Notes: generated from the sequence alone by a model not told the origin. DNA of 64,000 nt from Microbacterium sp. ProA8 (GCF_039905635.1 NZ_CP157000.1:3720001-3784000); one strand, 5' to 3'. Counted from the first letter of the stretch, positions 43,616 through 53,632 are shown. Numbers and translations: made by a program.

Positions 43616-43760
43616 GGGGCGTTTCGTCTCGCTCGTTCCTCGCTCGCTCAACGACCGGGTTCTCGATCGCTCAATGGCGGGCTCCTCGATCGCTCGACGA
43701 CAGCGCGCGTGGTTCGGTCGTTGAGCGAGGGAGCGCCAGCGACCGAGACGAAACGCCCCG
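43616..43760. repeat. inverted pair of the GTTTCGTCTCGCTC element
   Basis: The left arm runs from CGGGGCGTTTCGTCTCGCTC to CAACGACCG, and the right arm from CGGTCGTTGAGCGAGG to GAGACGAAACGCCCCG. The outer 16-20 bases are perfectly complementary, so RNA from either strand would fold into a large hairpin. It probably ends galTK transcription. Confidence 0.85.
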
Positions 43761-43834
43761 AGTGCGGCGCCGACACTCCATGGCTGAACGCCTTGTGAAC
43801 GCTCGCGACGCACCTGCGCAAGGACTGGCGATGA

Positions 43835-44743
<909 letters not shown>

Positions 44744-44753
44744 CCGCACGACG

Positions 44754-44792
44754 CGACGGATGCCCCGGCACCAGGTGCCGGGGCATCCGTCG
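44754..44792. terminator. bidirectional hairpin terminator
   Basis: CGACGGATGCCCCGGCACC (44754-44772) and its perfect complement (44774-44792) form a 19-bp stem between convergent stop codons at 44743 and 44801. No T-run is present. Confidence 0.8.
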
Positions 44793-44800
44793 TTCCGGCG

Positions 44801-47617
44801 TCAGGAGTGCACGCGGCGGCGGCGCAGCACGACCGCGAACGCGCCCGCGGCGATGAGGGCGGCGGCGAGCCCGGCGGTCGCTGCCAGCCCCGAGCCGTCG
44901 GCCCCGGTTGCGGCCAGGGGGCCGGTCACGGTCACCTCGGTCCAGCCGATCACGTTGCCGTCGGCGTCCAGCACGACCAGGCGGTGCTCGCCCGGGGCGA
45001 CGCCCGCGGGCAGGGTCACCGTCACCGTGCCTGCGGCGCTCACCACGTGGGCACCGAGCAGGATCGGGGTCGAGTGCAGCCACACCCACACGGTGTCGCC
45101 GGCGTACTGCGTGCCCACCGAGAGCGTCACCGTCTGCCCGGGCGCCGCCGTGGTGGGTGCGTCGACCGACCCGCGGGTCGGGTCGGTGAGCTGCCCGTCC
45201 GCCACCGGTCCGGGAGTTGCGGGCGCACCCGGGGTCGGGGTGGGACCGCCCGGCGCACCGGGCTCACCCGGCTCACCCGGGCCACCGGTCGACGGGCACG
45301 GCAGGGTGCCCGCACGCAGCGAGTGGCCGTCGGTGTCGCCGTCGTCCGCCCACACGACCTCCTGGAAGCCCTCCGCGCACGTGGACGCGGGCGCCACGGC
45401 CATGCCCTCGTTGTTCAGGTTCGCCATCCCGGCCGGCCGCACATAGGAGTGCGCGACGTCGAAGTCGCCGTCGACCACGGTCAGGAGGTTGTAGACGCCG
45501 CCGCAGCCGTCGTCGCACAGCGCCCACAGCGCCCCACGATCCGAGTCGTACGCGACATCCATCGACCACGGCAGGCCGGAGCTCTCGACCTTCACCTCGA
45601 CCGGTGCCGCACCGGCGGCGAGCGAGAGGAAGTGCAGTGCGCCCGTGGCCTCGACGGCCGTCACGAACAGGCCGGGCGTGGCATGGGCGGCAGCCGCGTA
45701 GGGGACGCCGTCGACCATCCAGCCGGACTGGACCAGGAACCCATCGGGCACGTAGGTGATGCCTTCGAGCCCGAGGTTCGTGCCGGTCGACACGAAGCCG
45801 TTCACGTCCCACTCGTGGGTCGCGACGAGCTCGGTCGTGGCCGGCGTCACGGCACCCACGTCGAAGCGGGCGACCTTGTTGTACGACGTGGACTTGGCGC
45901 GACCGTTGTCGCGCTCGGAGGTGATGTAGGCGGCGCCGTCCGGGCCGATCGTCACTCCCTCGGCATCCAGTTCGCCGCCCCCGTCGGCGAAGCGGAGCGG
46001 AAGGCCACCGTCCCACTCGGGGAACGCCGCGTACACGCCGTCGACCTTGTGCATCTTGAAGAGGCGGCCCTTGTTCATGACGACCCAGAGGGTGCTCGGG
46101 TCAGCCGGATCGAAGGCCGCGCCCGACACATCGCCCTCGTCGTTCGCGTCGAGGTCGGTGAAGGCGTCGACCGCGTCCACGACCGACACTTCGGCCGCGC
46201 CGGGCCACGCCTCGGTGACGAGCCCGGGGCACGCGTTCGCCGCACCCCAGGTCGCGGTCGGGGTCTCGATATACGAGACGGTGCCGAACAGGTCGCACCG
46301 GCTGTACGAGGCGATGCCGTCCTCGTACCAGGTGTGGGCGACCACGCTCGCGCCGTCGACGGCCCGGCGGATGGTGAGCGAGTCGGCGCTGTCGAGGCCG
46401 ACGATGTCCTCGCCGACGTAGAAGGCGCCGGCCGCGACCGTCGTGTTCGCGGGAACGGTGTGCACCACCCCGCCGTCGGAGTCGACCAGCTCCCAGCCCG
46501 AGATGTCCGCCGTCTCCGCACCGGTGTTGAGCAGCTCCGCCTTGCCGCCGACGTTGGAGACCTCGTTGAGCACGACCGCCGTGGTGAGGCGCCGCGACTT
46601 CGTCTCGCACGACGAGCTGTTGTCCTGTCCGAAGCTGTTCGCGGTCACGCGCCAGAAGTCGTCGGACGCGTCGGGGCATGCGGCGAACGCGCGCGCGTCG
46701 GACTCGTACGTGTCCGACACGCCGCCGTCGCCGTCACCGTACGCCTGCTGGTCGATCAGCTGGCGGGTGGCCGCGTCGGCGCCGGGGCCGTACAGCTTCA
46801 CGGCGTCGCCCTCGCCCGAAAGGCCCTTCTTCGAGCTGAAGGCGACGTAGCCGCCGGCGGGGATGATCCACGAGCCGGCCGGCTCGAACGAATCGCCGTC
46901 CCACACCTTGAGGTCCGCCAGGGTCAGCGGCGAGGCGCCCGTGGCCGCACCGCTGTCGGTCTGGTGCCAGCCTTCGATGGTGACGTCGTGGGAGCCGGTG
47001 TTGACCAGCTCGACGGCGTCGCCGAAGCCCGGATTGCCCGGGTCGTCGTCGTTGAGCGAGGCGATCTCGTTGATCTCGATGTCGTCCCAGTTCGGGTCGA
47101 GCGCCGGCGCGGGCGTCGGTGTCGGCGTCGGTCCCGGCGTCACCGTGCACACGTCGGCGGCGGCCGGGCTCGGCGTCGTGGCCTGGAAGGCGCCGACCCC
47201 GTCGGCGCAGCGGCCCCACGTGGTCGCGTGGACGCCGGCCGGCCACGTGGCGGTGTCGACGAGGGTCGCGGAGTCCGGCAGATAGAGGTTGGCCTCGTCG
47301 CCCTTGCCGAATCCGGCCGCGGTGTAGTCGAGCCTCACGAAGCCGCCGGGCTGGACGGTGGTGCCGGCTGCGATCGGCTGAAGGTGGGTGGCGTCGTCGA
47401 GGCGGGCGTTGTCGGAGAGCAGCCAGCCCGAGATGTCGACGGCGCTGCTGCCGGTGTTCGTCAGCTCGATCCAGTCCTCGGGGTCGGAGCTGACCTCATT
47501 GATGCGGATCTGGTCGCCTACCGTCGCCGACGCGGGCGCCGCCGCGAACACGGTGAGCGGGACGAAGCCGATGAGCGCGGCCAGGGCGGCCGCGATGGCG
47601 CGGTGATGCGTGTGCAC
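44801..47617 (-). CDS. cell-wall-anchored protein: lamin-tail domains plus esterase-like phytase domain, LAxTG sorting signal
   Basis: This 938-residue surface protein has a signal peptide (about 1-32, ending PASATVGD). Three lamin-tail domains follow (about 33-140, 175-320, 345-470), each with I(x)NEV..., ELxNTG and ISGW wording. Then come an esterase-like phytase propeller (about 480-780, GLEGITYVPDGF), a Pro/Gly linker, an Ig-like domain (about 820-895) and a C-terminal sorting signal LAATG at 901-905, a hydrophobic segment and RRRR. LAxTG is the class E sortase motif. The GTG start follows GAGGAA. It may bind or hydrolyse extracellular phosphate or nucleotide material; this is inferred. 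Confidence 0.85.
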   Translation of the reverse strand: MHTHHRAIAAALAALIGFVPLTVFAAAPASATVGDQIRINEVSSDPEDWIELTNTGSSAVDISGWLLSDNARLDDATHLQPIAAGTTVQPGGFVRLDYTAAGFGKGDEANLYLPDSATLVDTATWPAGVHATTWGRCADGVGAFQATTPSPAAADVCTVTPGPTPTPTPAPALDPNWDDIEINEIASLNDDDPGNPGFGDAVELVNTGSHDVTIEGWHQTDSGAATGASPLTLADLKVWDGDSFEPAGSWIIPAGGYVAFSSKKGLSGEGDAVKLYGPGADAATRQLIDQQAYGDGDGGVSDTYESDARAFAACPDASDDFWRVTANSFGQDNSSSCETKSRRLTTAVVLNEVSNVGGKAELLNTGAETADISGWELVDSDGGVVHTVPANTTVAAGAFYVGEDIVGLDSADSLTIRRAVDGASVVAHTWYEDGIASYSRCDLFGTVSYIETPTATWGAANACPGLVTEAWPGAAEVSVVDAVDAFTDLDANDEGDVSGAAFDPADPSTLWVVMNKGRLFKMHKVDGVYAAFPEWDGGLPLRFADGGGELDAEGVTIGPDGAAYITSERDNGRAKSTSYNKVARFDVGAVTPATTELVATHEWDVNGFVSTGTNLGLEGITYVPDGFLVQSGWMVDGVPYAAAAHATPGLFVTAVEATGALHFLSLAAGAAPVEVKVESSGLPWSMDVAYDSDRGALWALCDDGCGGVYNLLTVVDGDFDVAHSYVRPAGMANLNNEGMAVAPASTCAEGFQEVVWADDGDTDGHSLRAGTLPCPSTGGPGEPGEPGAPGGPTPTPGAPATPGPVADGQLTDPTRGSVDAPTTAAPGQTVTLSVGTQYAGDTVWVWLHSTPILLGAHVVSAAGTVTVTLPAGVAPGEHRLVVLDADGNVIGWTEVTVTGPLAATGADGSGLAATAGLAAALIAAGAFAVVLRRRRVHS

Positions 47618-47782
47618 GGGGGGTTCCTCGCGAGTCGTGCCGGCCCCAGACCGGCATCCGAATGGACCCCTGGAGCGTCACAGCGCGGGGAGAACGAGAG
47701 GTGAACGACGCGCGAACGTCGGGAGTATGAGGCGCCAATGCGGGACGCGACCGCGCGCGGCGCAGCGGCATGACGCGACGAC

Positions 47783-47815
47783 GGATGCCCCGGCACAGCC
47801 TGTGCCGGGGCATCC
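47783..47815. terminator. hairpin terminator downstream of GH3 gene
   Basis: GGATGCCCCGGCACAG (47783-47798) pairs perfectly with the sequence at 47800-47815, leaving one central base. It sits 11 bp beyond the stop of the GH3 gene on the minus strand. Confidence 0.75.
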
Positions 47816-47825
47816 TGTCTGGCGT

Positions 47826-50114
47826 TCAGGCCTGGGGCGCGCCGCCGGCGTTCGCCATCGCGATGAGGCCGTCGATCATCTCGGCGCTCGTGCCCGCGCC
47901 GTCGCCGCCGCCGAGCGCGCCCATCATGCCGATGCGGCCGATCGGGAACGACTCCATCATCTTCGACATGTCGACGCCCTCGGGCATGATGGACGCCGCA
48001 CTCTGGTCGAGACCGCCCATCATCTGCGCGATCGCGGCCTGCACGACGGGGCCCGCGACCGGGTGGCGCAGCACCTCGCCCATCGACGACGTGCGCGACA
48101 ACGGCAGGGTGAACTCGTCGCCGGTGACCGCCACCGAGACGGTCGAGCGGATGTCGCGGCTCGAGGCCGCGACATCGACCGTGTACTCGCCGCCCTCGAC
48201 GACCCAGCGGTCGGCGCGGATGTCCCAGTACGCGAGGTCCTTGCGACGCACCGTGAGCGTCACGACCTGGGTCTCGCCCGGCTCGAGAGCGACCGAGGCG
48301 AAGGCCTTGAGCTCCCGCGGCGCGCGCTGCACCGACGAGCCCGGCAGCGACGTGTAGACCTGCACGACCTCGCGGCCCGCACGGTCGCCGGTGTTCGTGA
48401 CCGCGACCGTCACCTCGACGTCGCCGTCCGCGTCGACCGCGGCTGCGGCATCCGCGTACGAGAAGCTCGTGTACGAGAGGCCGTGACCGAAGGGGAACGC
48501 CACCTCGAGTCGGCGCGCGTCGTACCAGCGGTAGCCGACGAACAGGCCCTCGCCGTAGCGGGTGTGCGAGAACTCGCCGGGGAAGTCGAGGAACGCCGGG
48601 GTGTCCTCGAGGCGCACCGGGATCGTCTCGGTGAGCTTCGCCGACGGGTTGACCTCGCCGAACAGCACGTCGGCGCTTCCGCCGCCGCCCGCCTGGCCCA
48701 GCAGCCAGGCCTCGAGGATCGCGGGCACCCGTCCGGCGAACGGCAGCGCCACGACGCCGCCGTTCGAGAGCACGACGACGGTGTTCGGGTTGGCTGCGAG
48801 CACGGCGTCGAGCAGCTCCTGCTGCGGGGCCGGCAGATCGATGTCTTCGCGGTCGTAGCCCTCGGATTCGAGACGGGCCGGCAGGCCGAGGAACACCACG
48901 GCGACGTCGGCAGCGGATGCCGCGGCCACGGCCTCGTCGCGGAGCGCCGCGGTCTCGTCCGCCGAGACCTCGAGCGCGTTGCTGAAGCCCTGCGCGTACG
49001 CGACCTCACCCGTCGAGAGCGCACGGATCTCGTCCAGGGCGGTGTCGAGGCGCGTGGGGTTGATCATCGACGATCCGGCGCCCTGGTAGCGCGGCTTCTC
49101 GGCGAACTCGCCGATGACCGCGAGCTTCGCGTCCTTCGCCAGCGGCAGCACGCCGTCGTTCTTGAGCAGCACGATCGAGCGGCCGGCGGCCTCGCGCGCG
49201 AGCGCGTGGTGCGCGTCGACGTCGAGCGGTCCCGCGACCGCACCGGCACCGTCGGTCGCCTTGCGCACCAGGTCGAGCACGCGGCCGGCGGCGACATCCA
49301 CCACCGACTCGTCGAGCGAGCCGTCCTGCACGGCCGCGACGATCTGCGCGTCGGTCGCGCCGTTCGACGAGGGCATCTCGAGGTCCATGCCCGCGGCGAG
49401 ACCCGGCACACGCTCGTTGACCGCGCCCCAGTCCGAGACCACGAGGCCCTCGAAGCCCCACTCGTCGCGCAGCACCTGCGTCAGCAGCCACGGGTCCTCC
49501 GACGCGTACACGCCGTTGATGCGGTTGTACGAGCACATGACCGTCCACGGCTGGGCATCCTCGACGACCCGCTGGAATCCGCGCAGGTAGATCTCGCGCA
49601 ACGGGCGAGGGTCGACGTCGGAGGACGACCGCATGCGGTCGTTCTCCTGGTTGTTGGCGGCGAAGTGCTTGAGCGAGGTGCCGACGCCCTTCGACTGGAT
49701 GCCGTTCACGATCGCGGCGCCGAGCACGCCCGACACGATCGGGTCCTCCGAGAGGTATTCGAAGTTGCGGCCGCACAGCGGCGAGCGCTTGATGTTGATG
49801 CCGGGGCCGAGCAGCACCGCGACGTTCTCGATCGAGGTCTCGGTGCCCAGCGCCTCGCCGACGCGGTGGATCAGGTCGACATCCCACGACGAGCCGAGCC
49901 CGACTGCGGGCGGGAAGCAGGTGGCCGGCACGCTGTCACCGATGCCGAGGTGGTCCCCGCCCTCGCGCTGCTTGCGCAGACCGTGCGGGCCGTCGGTGAC
50001 CATGATCGCCGGCACGCCCACGCGCTCGACGGGCTTGGTGTACCAGAAGCTCGCGCCGCTGGTGAGCGACGCCTTCTCTTCGAGGGTCAGTTCCGTGACA
50101 TCCGGGATGCTCAT
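47826..50114 (-). CDS. beta-glucosidase, GH3, with Fn3-like domain and Met-rich tail
   Basis: This 762-residue intracellular-type GH3 enzyme has no signal peptide. The catalytic barrel carries SLKHFAANNQEND (about 147-159) and VVSDWGAV with nucleophile Asp228. The alpha/beta sandwich holds the acid/base region. GHGLSYTSFSY starts an Fn3-like domain (about 535-670). The last 87 residues (676-762) form an extra segment with eleven Met and many Gly. The ATG follows AAAGGAAC. A 51-residue membrane microprotein gene lies 61 bp upstream on the same strand, and a TetR gene is divergent. Confidence 0.92.
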   Translation of the reverse strand: MSIPDVTELTLEEKASLTSGASFWYTKPVERVGVPAIMVTDGPHGLRKQREGGDHLGIGDSVPATCFPPAVGLGSSWDVDLIHRVGEALGTETSIENVAVLLGPGINIKRSPLCGRNFEYLSEDPIVSGVLGAAIVNGIQSKGVGTSLKHFAANNQENDRMRSSSDVDPRPLREIYLRGFQRVVEDAQPWTVMCSYNRINGVYASEDPWLLTQVLRDEWGFEGLVVSDWGAVNERVPGLAAGMDLEMPSSNGATDAQIVAAVQDGSLDESVVDVAAGRVLDLVRKATDGAGAVAGPLDVDAHHALAREAAGRSIVLLKNDGVLPLAKDAKLAVIGEFAEKPRYQGAGSSMINPTRLDTALDEIRALSTGEVAYAQGFSNALEVSADETAALRDEAVAAASAADVAVVFLGLPARLESEGYDREDIDLPAPQQELLDAVLAANPNTVVVLSNGGVVALPFAGRVPAILEAWLLGQAGGGGSADVLFGEVNPSAKLTETIPVRLEDTPAFLDFPGEFSHTRYGEGLFVGYRWYDARRLEVAFPFGHGLSYTSFSYADAAAAVDADGDVEVTVAVTNTGDRAGREVVQVYTSLPGSSVQRAPRELKAFASVALEPGETQVVTLTVRRKDLAYWDIRADRWVVEGGEYTVDVAASSRDIRSTVSVAVTGDEFTLPLSRTSSMGEVLRHPVAGPVVQAAIAQMMGGLDQSAASIMPEGVDMSKMMESFPIGRIGMMGALGGGDGAGTSAEMIDGLIAMANAGGAPQA

Positions 50115-50175
50115 CGGGTTCCTTTCGTGGGGAATGCGGGTCGGGGTTCGGGTCGCGGGGCGCCCGGGGTTCAGG

Positions 50176-50331
50176 TCAGCGGACGGCCTTGATCGGCCAG
50201 ATCGCGAAGATCGACCACATCAGCCACCGCAGGCCCTCGACCAGTGCGGGCGGGTCGTCATTTCCGGAGGCGGTCGCGACGAAGGTGTTGGTGGTCGCAG
50301 GAGCGACAGCGGTTTCAGACGGCGCTGTCAT
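50176..50331 (-). CDS. 51-aa single-pass membrane microprotein
   Basis: This small gene encodes 51 residues: a Thr/Ala-rich soluble N-terminus, an acidic GNDDPP turn and a C-terminal Trp-rich hydrophobic helix (LRWLMWSIFAIWPI) ending in KAVR. AAGGA lies 7 nt before the ATG at 50331. The stop is 61 bp before the GH3 start, so both share one transcript. It lies between the TetR operator and GH3. I do not recognise a family. A membrane tether or partner for the GH3 enzyme is a guess from position. Confidence 0.6.
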   Translation of the reverse strand: MTAPSETAVAPATTNTFVATASGNDDPPALVEGLRWLMWSIFAIWPIKAVR

Positions 50332-50399
50332 GGGCGGATCCTTGCTTTCGGGTAGCGAGCGACTCGACGATGAGCCACTCGCGGAAAACCTTATGTCAT

Positions 50400-50417
50400 T
50401 TGGTTTTGAAAAATCAA
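50400..50417. promoter_or_regulatory. TetR-type operator
   Basis: TTGGTTTT-GA-AAAATCAA is an 18-bp inverted repeat with one mismatch in a conspicuously AT-rich stretch. It lies between the microprotein/GH3 operon and the divergent TetR gene, 25 bp before the TetR start. Confidence 0.6.
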
Positions 50418-50441
50418 GCGTTGTTCGGGTTTACTTTCCCT

Positions 50442-51104
50442 ATGAGAGACAGCGGCACGGGGCGACGAGGCTCCTACGCGAAGGGCGTCGCCAAGCGCGA
50501 GGAGATCCTCACCCGCGCACTCGACGTCATCGCCCGCGAGGGGTACAGCGGGGCCTCCATCAAAGAGCTCGCGGATGCCGTCGGCCTGAGTCAGGCCGGA
50601 TTGCTCCACTACTTCGGCAGCAAGGAAGAGCTCTTCACCGAGATCCTCCGAAAGCGCGACGAGCTGGACTCGGTCGATCAGGGGTTCGCCGGCGATCTGC
50701 AGCAGGGTCTGGCCGCGGAGACAACGTCGCTTCCCGACATCCGCGAGGGCTATCTCAGCGTCATCCGCCACAACGCCGACGTCCCCGGCCTCGTGCATCT
50801 GTTCGCCCGCCTGTCGGTCGACGCCGCCGATCCGGGGCATCCGGCCCACCAGTTCTTCGTCACGCGCGGCGAGAGCCTGCGCGACTTCTTCGCCACGGCC
50901 ATCGCCGCCCAGCAGTCGTCCGGCGCGATCACCGATCGGGTCGACGCCGACACCCTCGCGCGGATCTTCCAGGCTGTCGCGGACGGCCTGCAGGTGCAGT
51001 GGATGCTGGAACCCGAGGTCGACATGGCCGCCACGGTCGACGCCTTGTTCGACCTGCTCACGCCTCCCGCCGCGCGCCCCGACGAGCCGGGCTCGGCCCC
51101 GTAA
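50442..51104 (+). CDS. TetR family transcriptional regulator
   Basis: This 220-residue regulator has the N-terminal DNA-binding domain AKREEILTRALDVIAREGYS and recognition region LADAVGLSQAGLLHYFGSKE (about 40-59), followed by an all-helical ligand domain. ATG 50442 is chosen because the operator and AT-rich promoter lie directly before it; the longer frame would run through them. No ribosome site is visible, so translation may be leaderless. The divergent GH3 operon is the likely target, an arrangement where TetR replaces the more usual LacI control. Confidence 0.88.
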   Translation: MRDSGTGRRGSYAKGVAKREEILTRALDVIAREGYSGASIKELADAVGLSQAGLLHYFGSKEELFTEILRKRDELDSVDQGFAGDLQQGLAAETTSLPDIREGYLSVIRHNADVPGLVHLFARLSVDAADPGHPAHQFFVTRGESLRDFFATAIAAQQSSGAITDRVDADTLARIFQAVADGLQVQWMLEPEVDMAATVDALFDLLTPPAARPDEPGSAP

Positions 51105-51128
51105 CGATTGCGCATCACCCCTTCGCAA

Positions 51129-51153
51129 TGAAACCGAACGTCGCTAGGTTTCA
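51129..51153. promoter_or_regulatory. inverted repeat upstream of carboxylesterase gene
   Basis: TGAAACC (51129-51135) and GGTTTCA (51147-51153), with an 11-nt spacer, lie 54 bp before the esterase start and 25 bp after the TetR stop. They may be an operator for the esterase gene. Confidence 0.45.
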
Positions 51154-51206
51154 GTCTCGCCGGGAATGTACGAACGACATCCAACAGCGGCGCTAGGAGA
51201 GAGTGC

Positions 51207-52706
51207 ATGACCGACACCACGGCGATCACCCGCTACGCGGAGGCCGACACCGTCACCGGGAGGGTGCGCGGCCTGTGGCGGGGCGAACCGGGCGCCGGCG
51301 GTTCCGCCGCCTTCCTCGGCATCCCGTTCGCGAAGCCCCCCGTCGGGCCGCTGCGGTTCGCCGCTCCCGTGCCCGTCGAGCCGTGGGAGGGCGTGCGCGA
51401 CGCGCTCGAGTTCGGGCCCACTGCGCAGCGGGGCGACCCCGGGATCACGCTCATTCCTGAGCCGTCGATGCCCGGTGACGCGACGCTCAACGTCAACGTC
51501 TTCACGCCGGTCACCGGACCGACGGATGCCGCGCTGCCGGTGCTCGTCTGGATCCACGGCGGCGGCTTTATCTCCGGGTCGCCGGCGAGCCCCTGGTACG
51601 ACGGCCGGTCGTTCAACCGAGACGACGTCGTGACCGTGACGATCTCGTACCGGTTGGGCTTCGACGGGTTCGGGCACATCGACGGCGCCCCGTCGAACCG
51701 CGGAGTGCGGGACTGGCTCGCCGCACTCCAGTGGGTGCAGGACAACATCGCCAACTTCGGGGGCGACCCGTCGCGCGTCACGATCGCGGGCCAGTCCGCC
51801 GGTGGCGGCGCAGTGCTCCGGCTGCTGGCGCTGCCCGCCGCCCAGCACCTCTTCCACTCGGTGTGGGCTCTCTCCGCCGCCATCGCCGACGTCTCGCCCG
51901 ACCGCGCCCGCGCCGCGTCGACGAAGCTCGCTGCGCTCGCGGGCGTCGCACCGACGCGCGAGGGCTTCGCCTCCGCGTCCGAGGCGACGCTGCAGGTGCT
52001 GCAGTCGAAGGCCACCGAGCCGGACTCGGGCGACCGCCTCGCCGGCGTGCGAGGGCTGCTCGAGGACGGTCTCTCGTGGGGACCGATGATCGACGGCGAC
52101 CTCGTCCCGGAGCCGACGATCGCCGCCCTGCGCTCGGGTGTCGGCGCCGACAAGCCCCTCGTCCTCGGCACGACGGACGACGAGTTCACGATGGTGCTCG
52201 ACTCGGCGCAGCGGAAGCTCCGCTTCATCCCCGCATCCCTGGCCTTCGCGAAGCTCGAGGTGCCGCGCGAGCGTCGACGGGCCTACCTCGCCGACAACGC
52301 GGCCCAGCGTCGCCTGGGGACCGCGGCGGTCCTCGGGCGCTACGTCACGGACGTGGTCTTCCGCTCGACCGTGGTGAAGGTCGCCGACGCGCGGGGAGCC
52401 GCACCGACGTGGGTGTACCGCTTCTCCTGGCCCTCACCGACGCGGCGGTGGGCCCTGCACTGCCTCGACGTGCCGTTCTGGTTCGACTGTCTCGACGAGC
52501 CGCACGTTGCGGCGATCGCCGGCGACGCTCCCCCGCGCCGGCTCGCCGCCGCCATCCACGGCGCCGCCGTCGCGCTCGTCCGGGGCGACGACCCCGGCTG
52601 GCGCGCCTGGTCGGACGCGCCCGGAACCACGCGCGTGTTCGGGGGCGAGGCATCCGTTCCCGACGTCGTCGCCGACGGCTACCGCAGCGTCCGCGCCCTC
52701 GTCTGA
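51207..52706 (+). CDS. carboxylesterase, type B
   Basis: This is a 499-residue esterase of the cholinesterase/para-nitrobenzyl esterase family. FLGIPFAKPPVGPLRFAAP, VWIHGGGFISGSP (oxyanion loop) and TIAGQSAGGGAVLRLL with the nucleophile Ser (about 197) are diagnostic, and a C-terminal His region follows near HCLDVPFWF. There is no signal peptide. AGGAGAG precedes the ATG. It may deacylate acetylated or feruloylated sugars or xenobiotic esters; the sequence does not decide. Confidence 0.93.
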   Translation: MTDTTAITRYAEADTVTGRVRGLWRGEPGAGGSAAFLGIPFAKPPVGPLRFAAPVPVEPWEGVRDALEFGPTAQRGDPGITLIPEPSMPGDATLNVNVFTPVTGPTDAALPVLVWIHGGGFISGSPASPWYDGRSFNRDDVVTVTISYRLGFDGFGHIDGAPSNRGVRDWLAALQWVQDNIANFGGDPSRVTIAGQSAGGGAVLRLLALPAAQHLFHSVWALSAAIADVSPDRARAASTKLAALAGVAPTREGFASASEATLQVLQSKATEPDSGDRLAGVRGLLEDGLSWGPMIDGDLVPEPTIAALRSGVGADKPLVLGTTDDEFTMVLDSAQRKLRFIPASLAFAKLEVPRERRRAYLADNAAQRRLGTAAVLGRYVTDVVFRSTVVKVADARGAAPTWVYRFSWPSPTRRWALHCLDVPFWFDCLDEPHVAAIAGDAPPRRLAAAIHGAAVALVRGDDPGWRAWSDAPGTTRVFGGEASVPDVVADGYRSVRALV

Positions 52707-52732
52707 CCGGCCGGGGTCGGGCCGCCGCGCCT

Positions 52733-52808
52733 GTCAAGAATTCAGGAGACACGCCGCAGCGGCCCACGGGAAGCGGCGACCGGAGTCCGATTCTCCTGAA
52801 AGCTTGAC
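52733..52808. repeat. 76-bp palindromic element, copy 1 (overlaps nuclease gene 3' end)
   Basis: Arms GTCAAGAATTCAGGAGA and TCTCCTGAAAGCTTGAC enclose about 41 bp. The outer six bases read GTCAAG/CTTGAC, where other copies have GTCGAG/CTCGAC. It supplies the last 22 codons and the stop of the convergent DUF559-type gene. Confidence 0.85.
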
Positions 52809-53632
52809 GAGGCGCTTCCGCGTCGCGCCAGCCCGCGCAGGGCTGCCGAGACGACCTCGGGGCTCCACATGATGTCTTCGGCGATGGGACGGTAGGTCGC
52901 GTACCCGAGGATGGCCGCCGCCTGGTCACGACGGCGATCGCGCCGTTGGGCGTCCCACGTCGAGTGATGAGCCTGGCTGTCGCATTCGACGATCAGCCAG
53001 CCCTCCACGAGGAAGTCCACGATGCCGACACCCGGGATCGAGACCTGCACCTCGAACCGCAGGCCCGCCGATCGGAGCATCAGGCGAACGAGCGACTCGG
53101 GACCCGACTGGCACCGCGCATCCAGCAGTCGCCTGATCACCGCGTACCGGCGAGGAAGCACCCGGAACAGCTCGTCGAGCTCATCCGAATCCAGCACGCC
53201 GGTATTCAGAGCGGAGTCCAGCGTGGCGACCGCGGCGCGCGCCGGCTGACATCGAACCGCCTGGGCGAGCGCATCGAAGAGTTCCACCCGCGTGGATCTC
53301 GGGTGCGGGCATCGATGCAGCCGACCCCAATGCCGTCGCAGCGCGCGGCCGACCGACCTGGGTCTCGACGAGTTCGCGGGGAGGTGGACGTGAAGGGCCG
53401 CGGTGTCCAGAACGAAGACGCCCAGTTGAGCCAGCGCGCTCGTGCAGGCCACCCGTCCGCTCACGCGGCAGGCGTCGACGACCTCGGGCGCAGCGTCGGG
53501 CGTGAGGTACACCCCCGTCCGGGCGCGGAGCAACCGGCCGTCCCGCACCGCGTTCCGAAGCGCTCGATCGCTCCAGCCGGCCTCCACGAGATCGGACCGG
53601 CGGAACGAAGGGCAAGCGGGTGCGAGCGGCAT
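52742..53632 (-). CDS. AbiEi-like winged-helix plus DUF559 (Vsr-like) endonuclease domain protein
   Basis: This 296-residue protein is of a type common in Microbacteriaceae. Residues 10-45 resemble the AbiEi N-terminal winged helix (RRSDLVEAGWSDRALRNAVR...GVYLT). Residues about 190-265 resemble the DUF559/Vsr-like PD-(D/E)XK nuclease fold, with VDFLVEGWLIVECDS (Asp206, Glu216, Asp218) then AHH and RRDRRRDQAAAILGY. ATG 53632 is preferred; a TTG at 53737 would extend it. The C-terminal 22 residues come from a palindromic repeat, and further copies lie just upstream. It is often annotated as an antitoxin, but no AbiEii toxin gene is near. Confidence 0.7.
   Translation of the reverse strand: MPLAPACPSFRRSDLVEAGWSDRALRNAVRDGRLLRARTGVYLTPDAAPEVVDACRVSGRVACTSALAQLGVFVLDTAALHVHLPANSSRPRSVGRALRRHWGRLHRCPHPRSTRVELFDALAQAVRCQPARAAVATLDSALNTGVLDSDELDELFRVLPRRYAVIRRLLDARCQSGPESLVRLMLRSAGLRFEVQVSIPGVGIVDFLVEGWLIVECDSQAHHSTWDAQRRDRRRDQAAAILGYATYRPIAEDIMWSPEVVSAALRGLARRGSASSSFQENRTPVAASRGPLRRVS

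Noticed and set aside
52742..53632. Functional AbiE toxin-antitoxin module
   Set aside because: Only the AbiEi-like N-terminal domain is seen. No nucleotidyltransferase toxin gene lies beside it, and the C-terminus looks like a nuclease.
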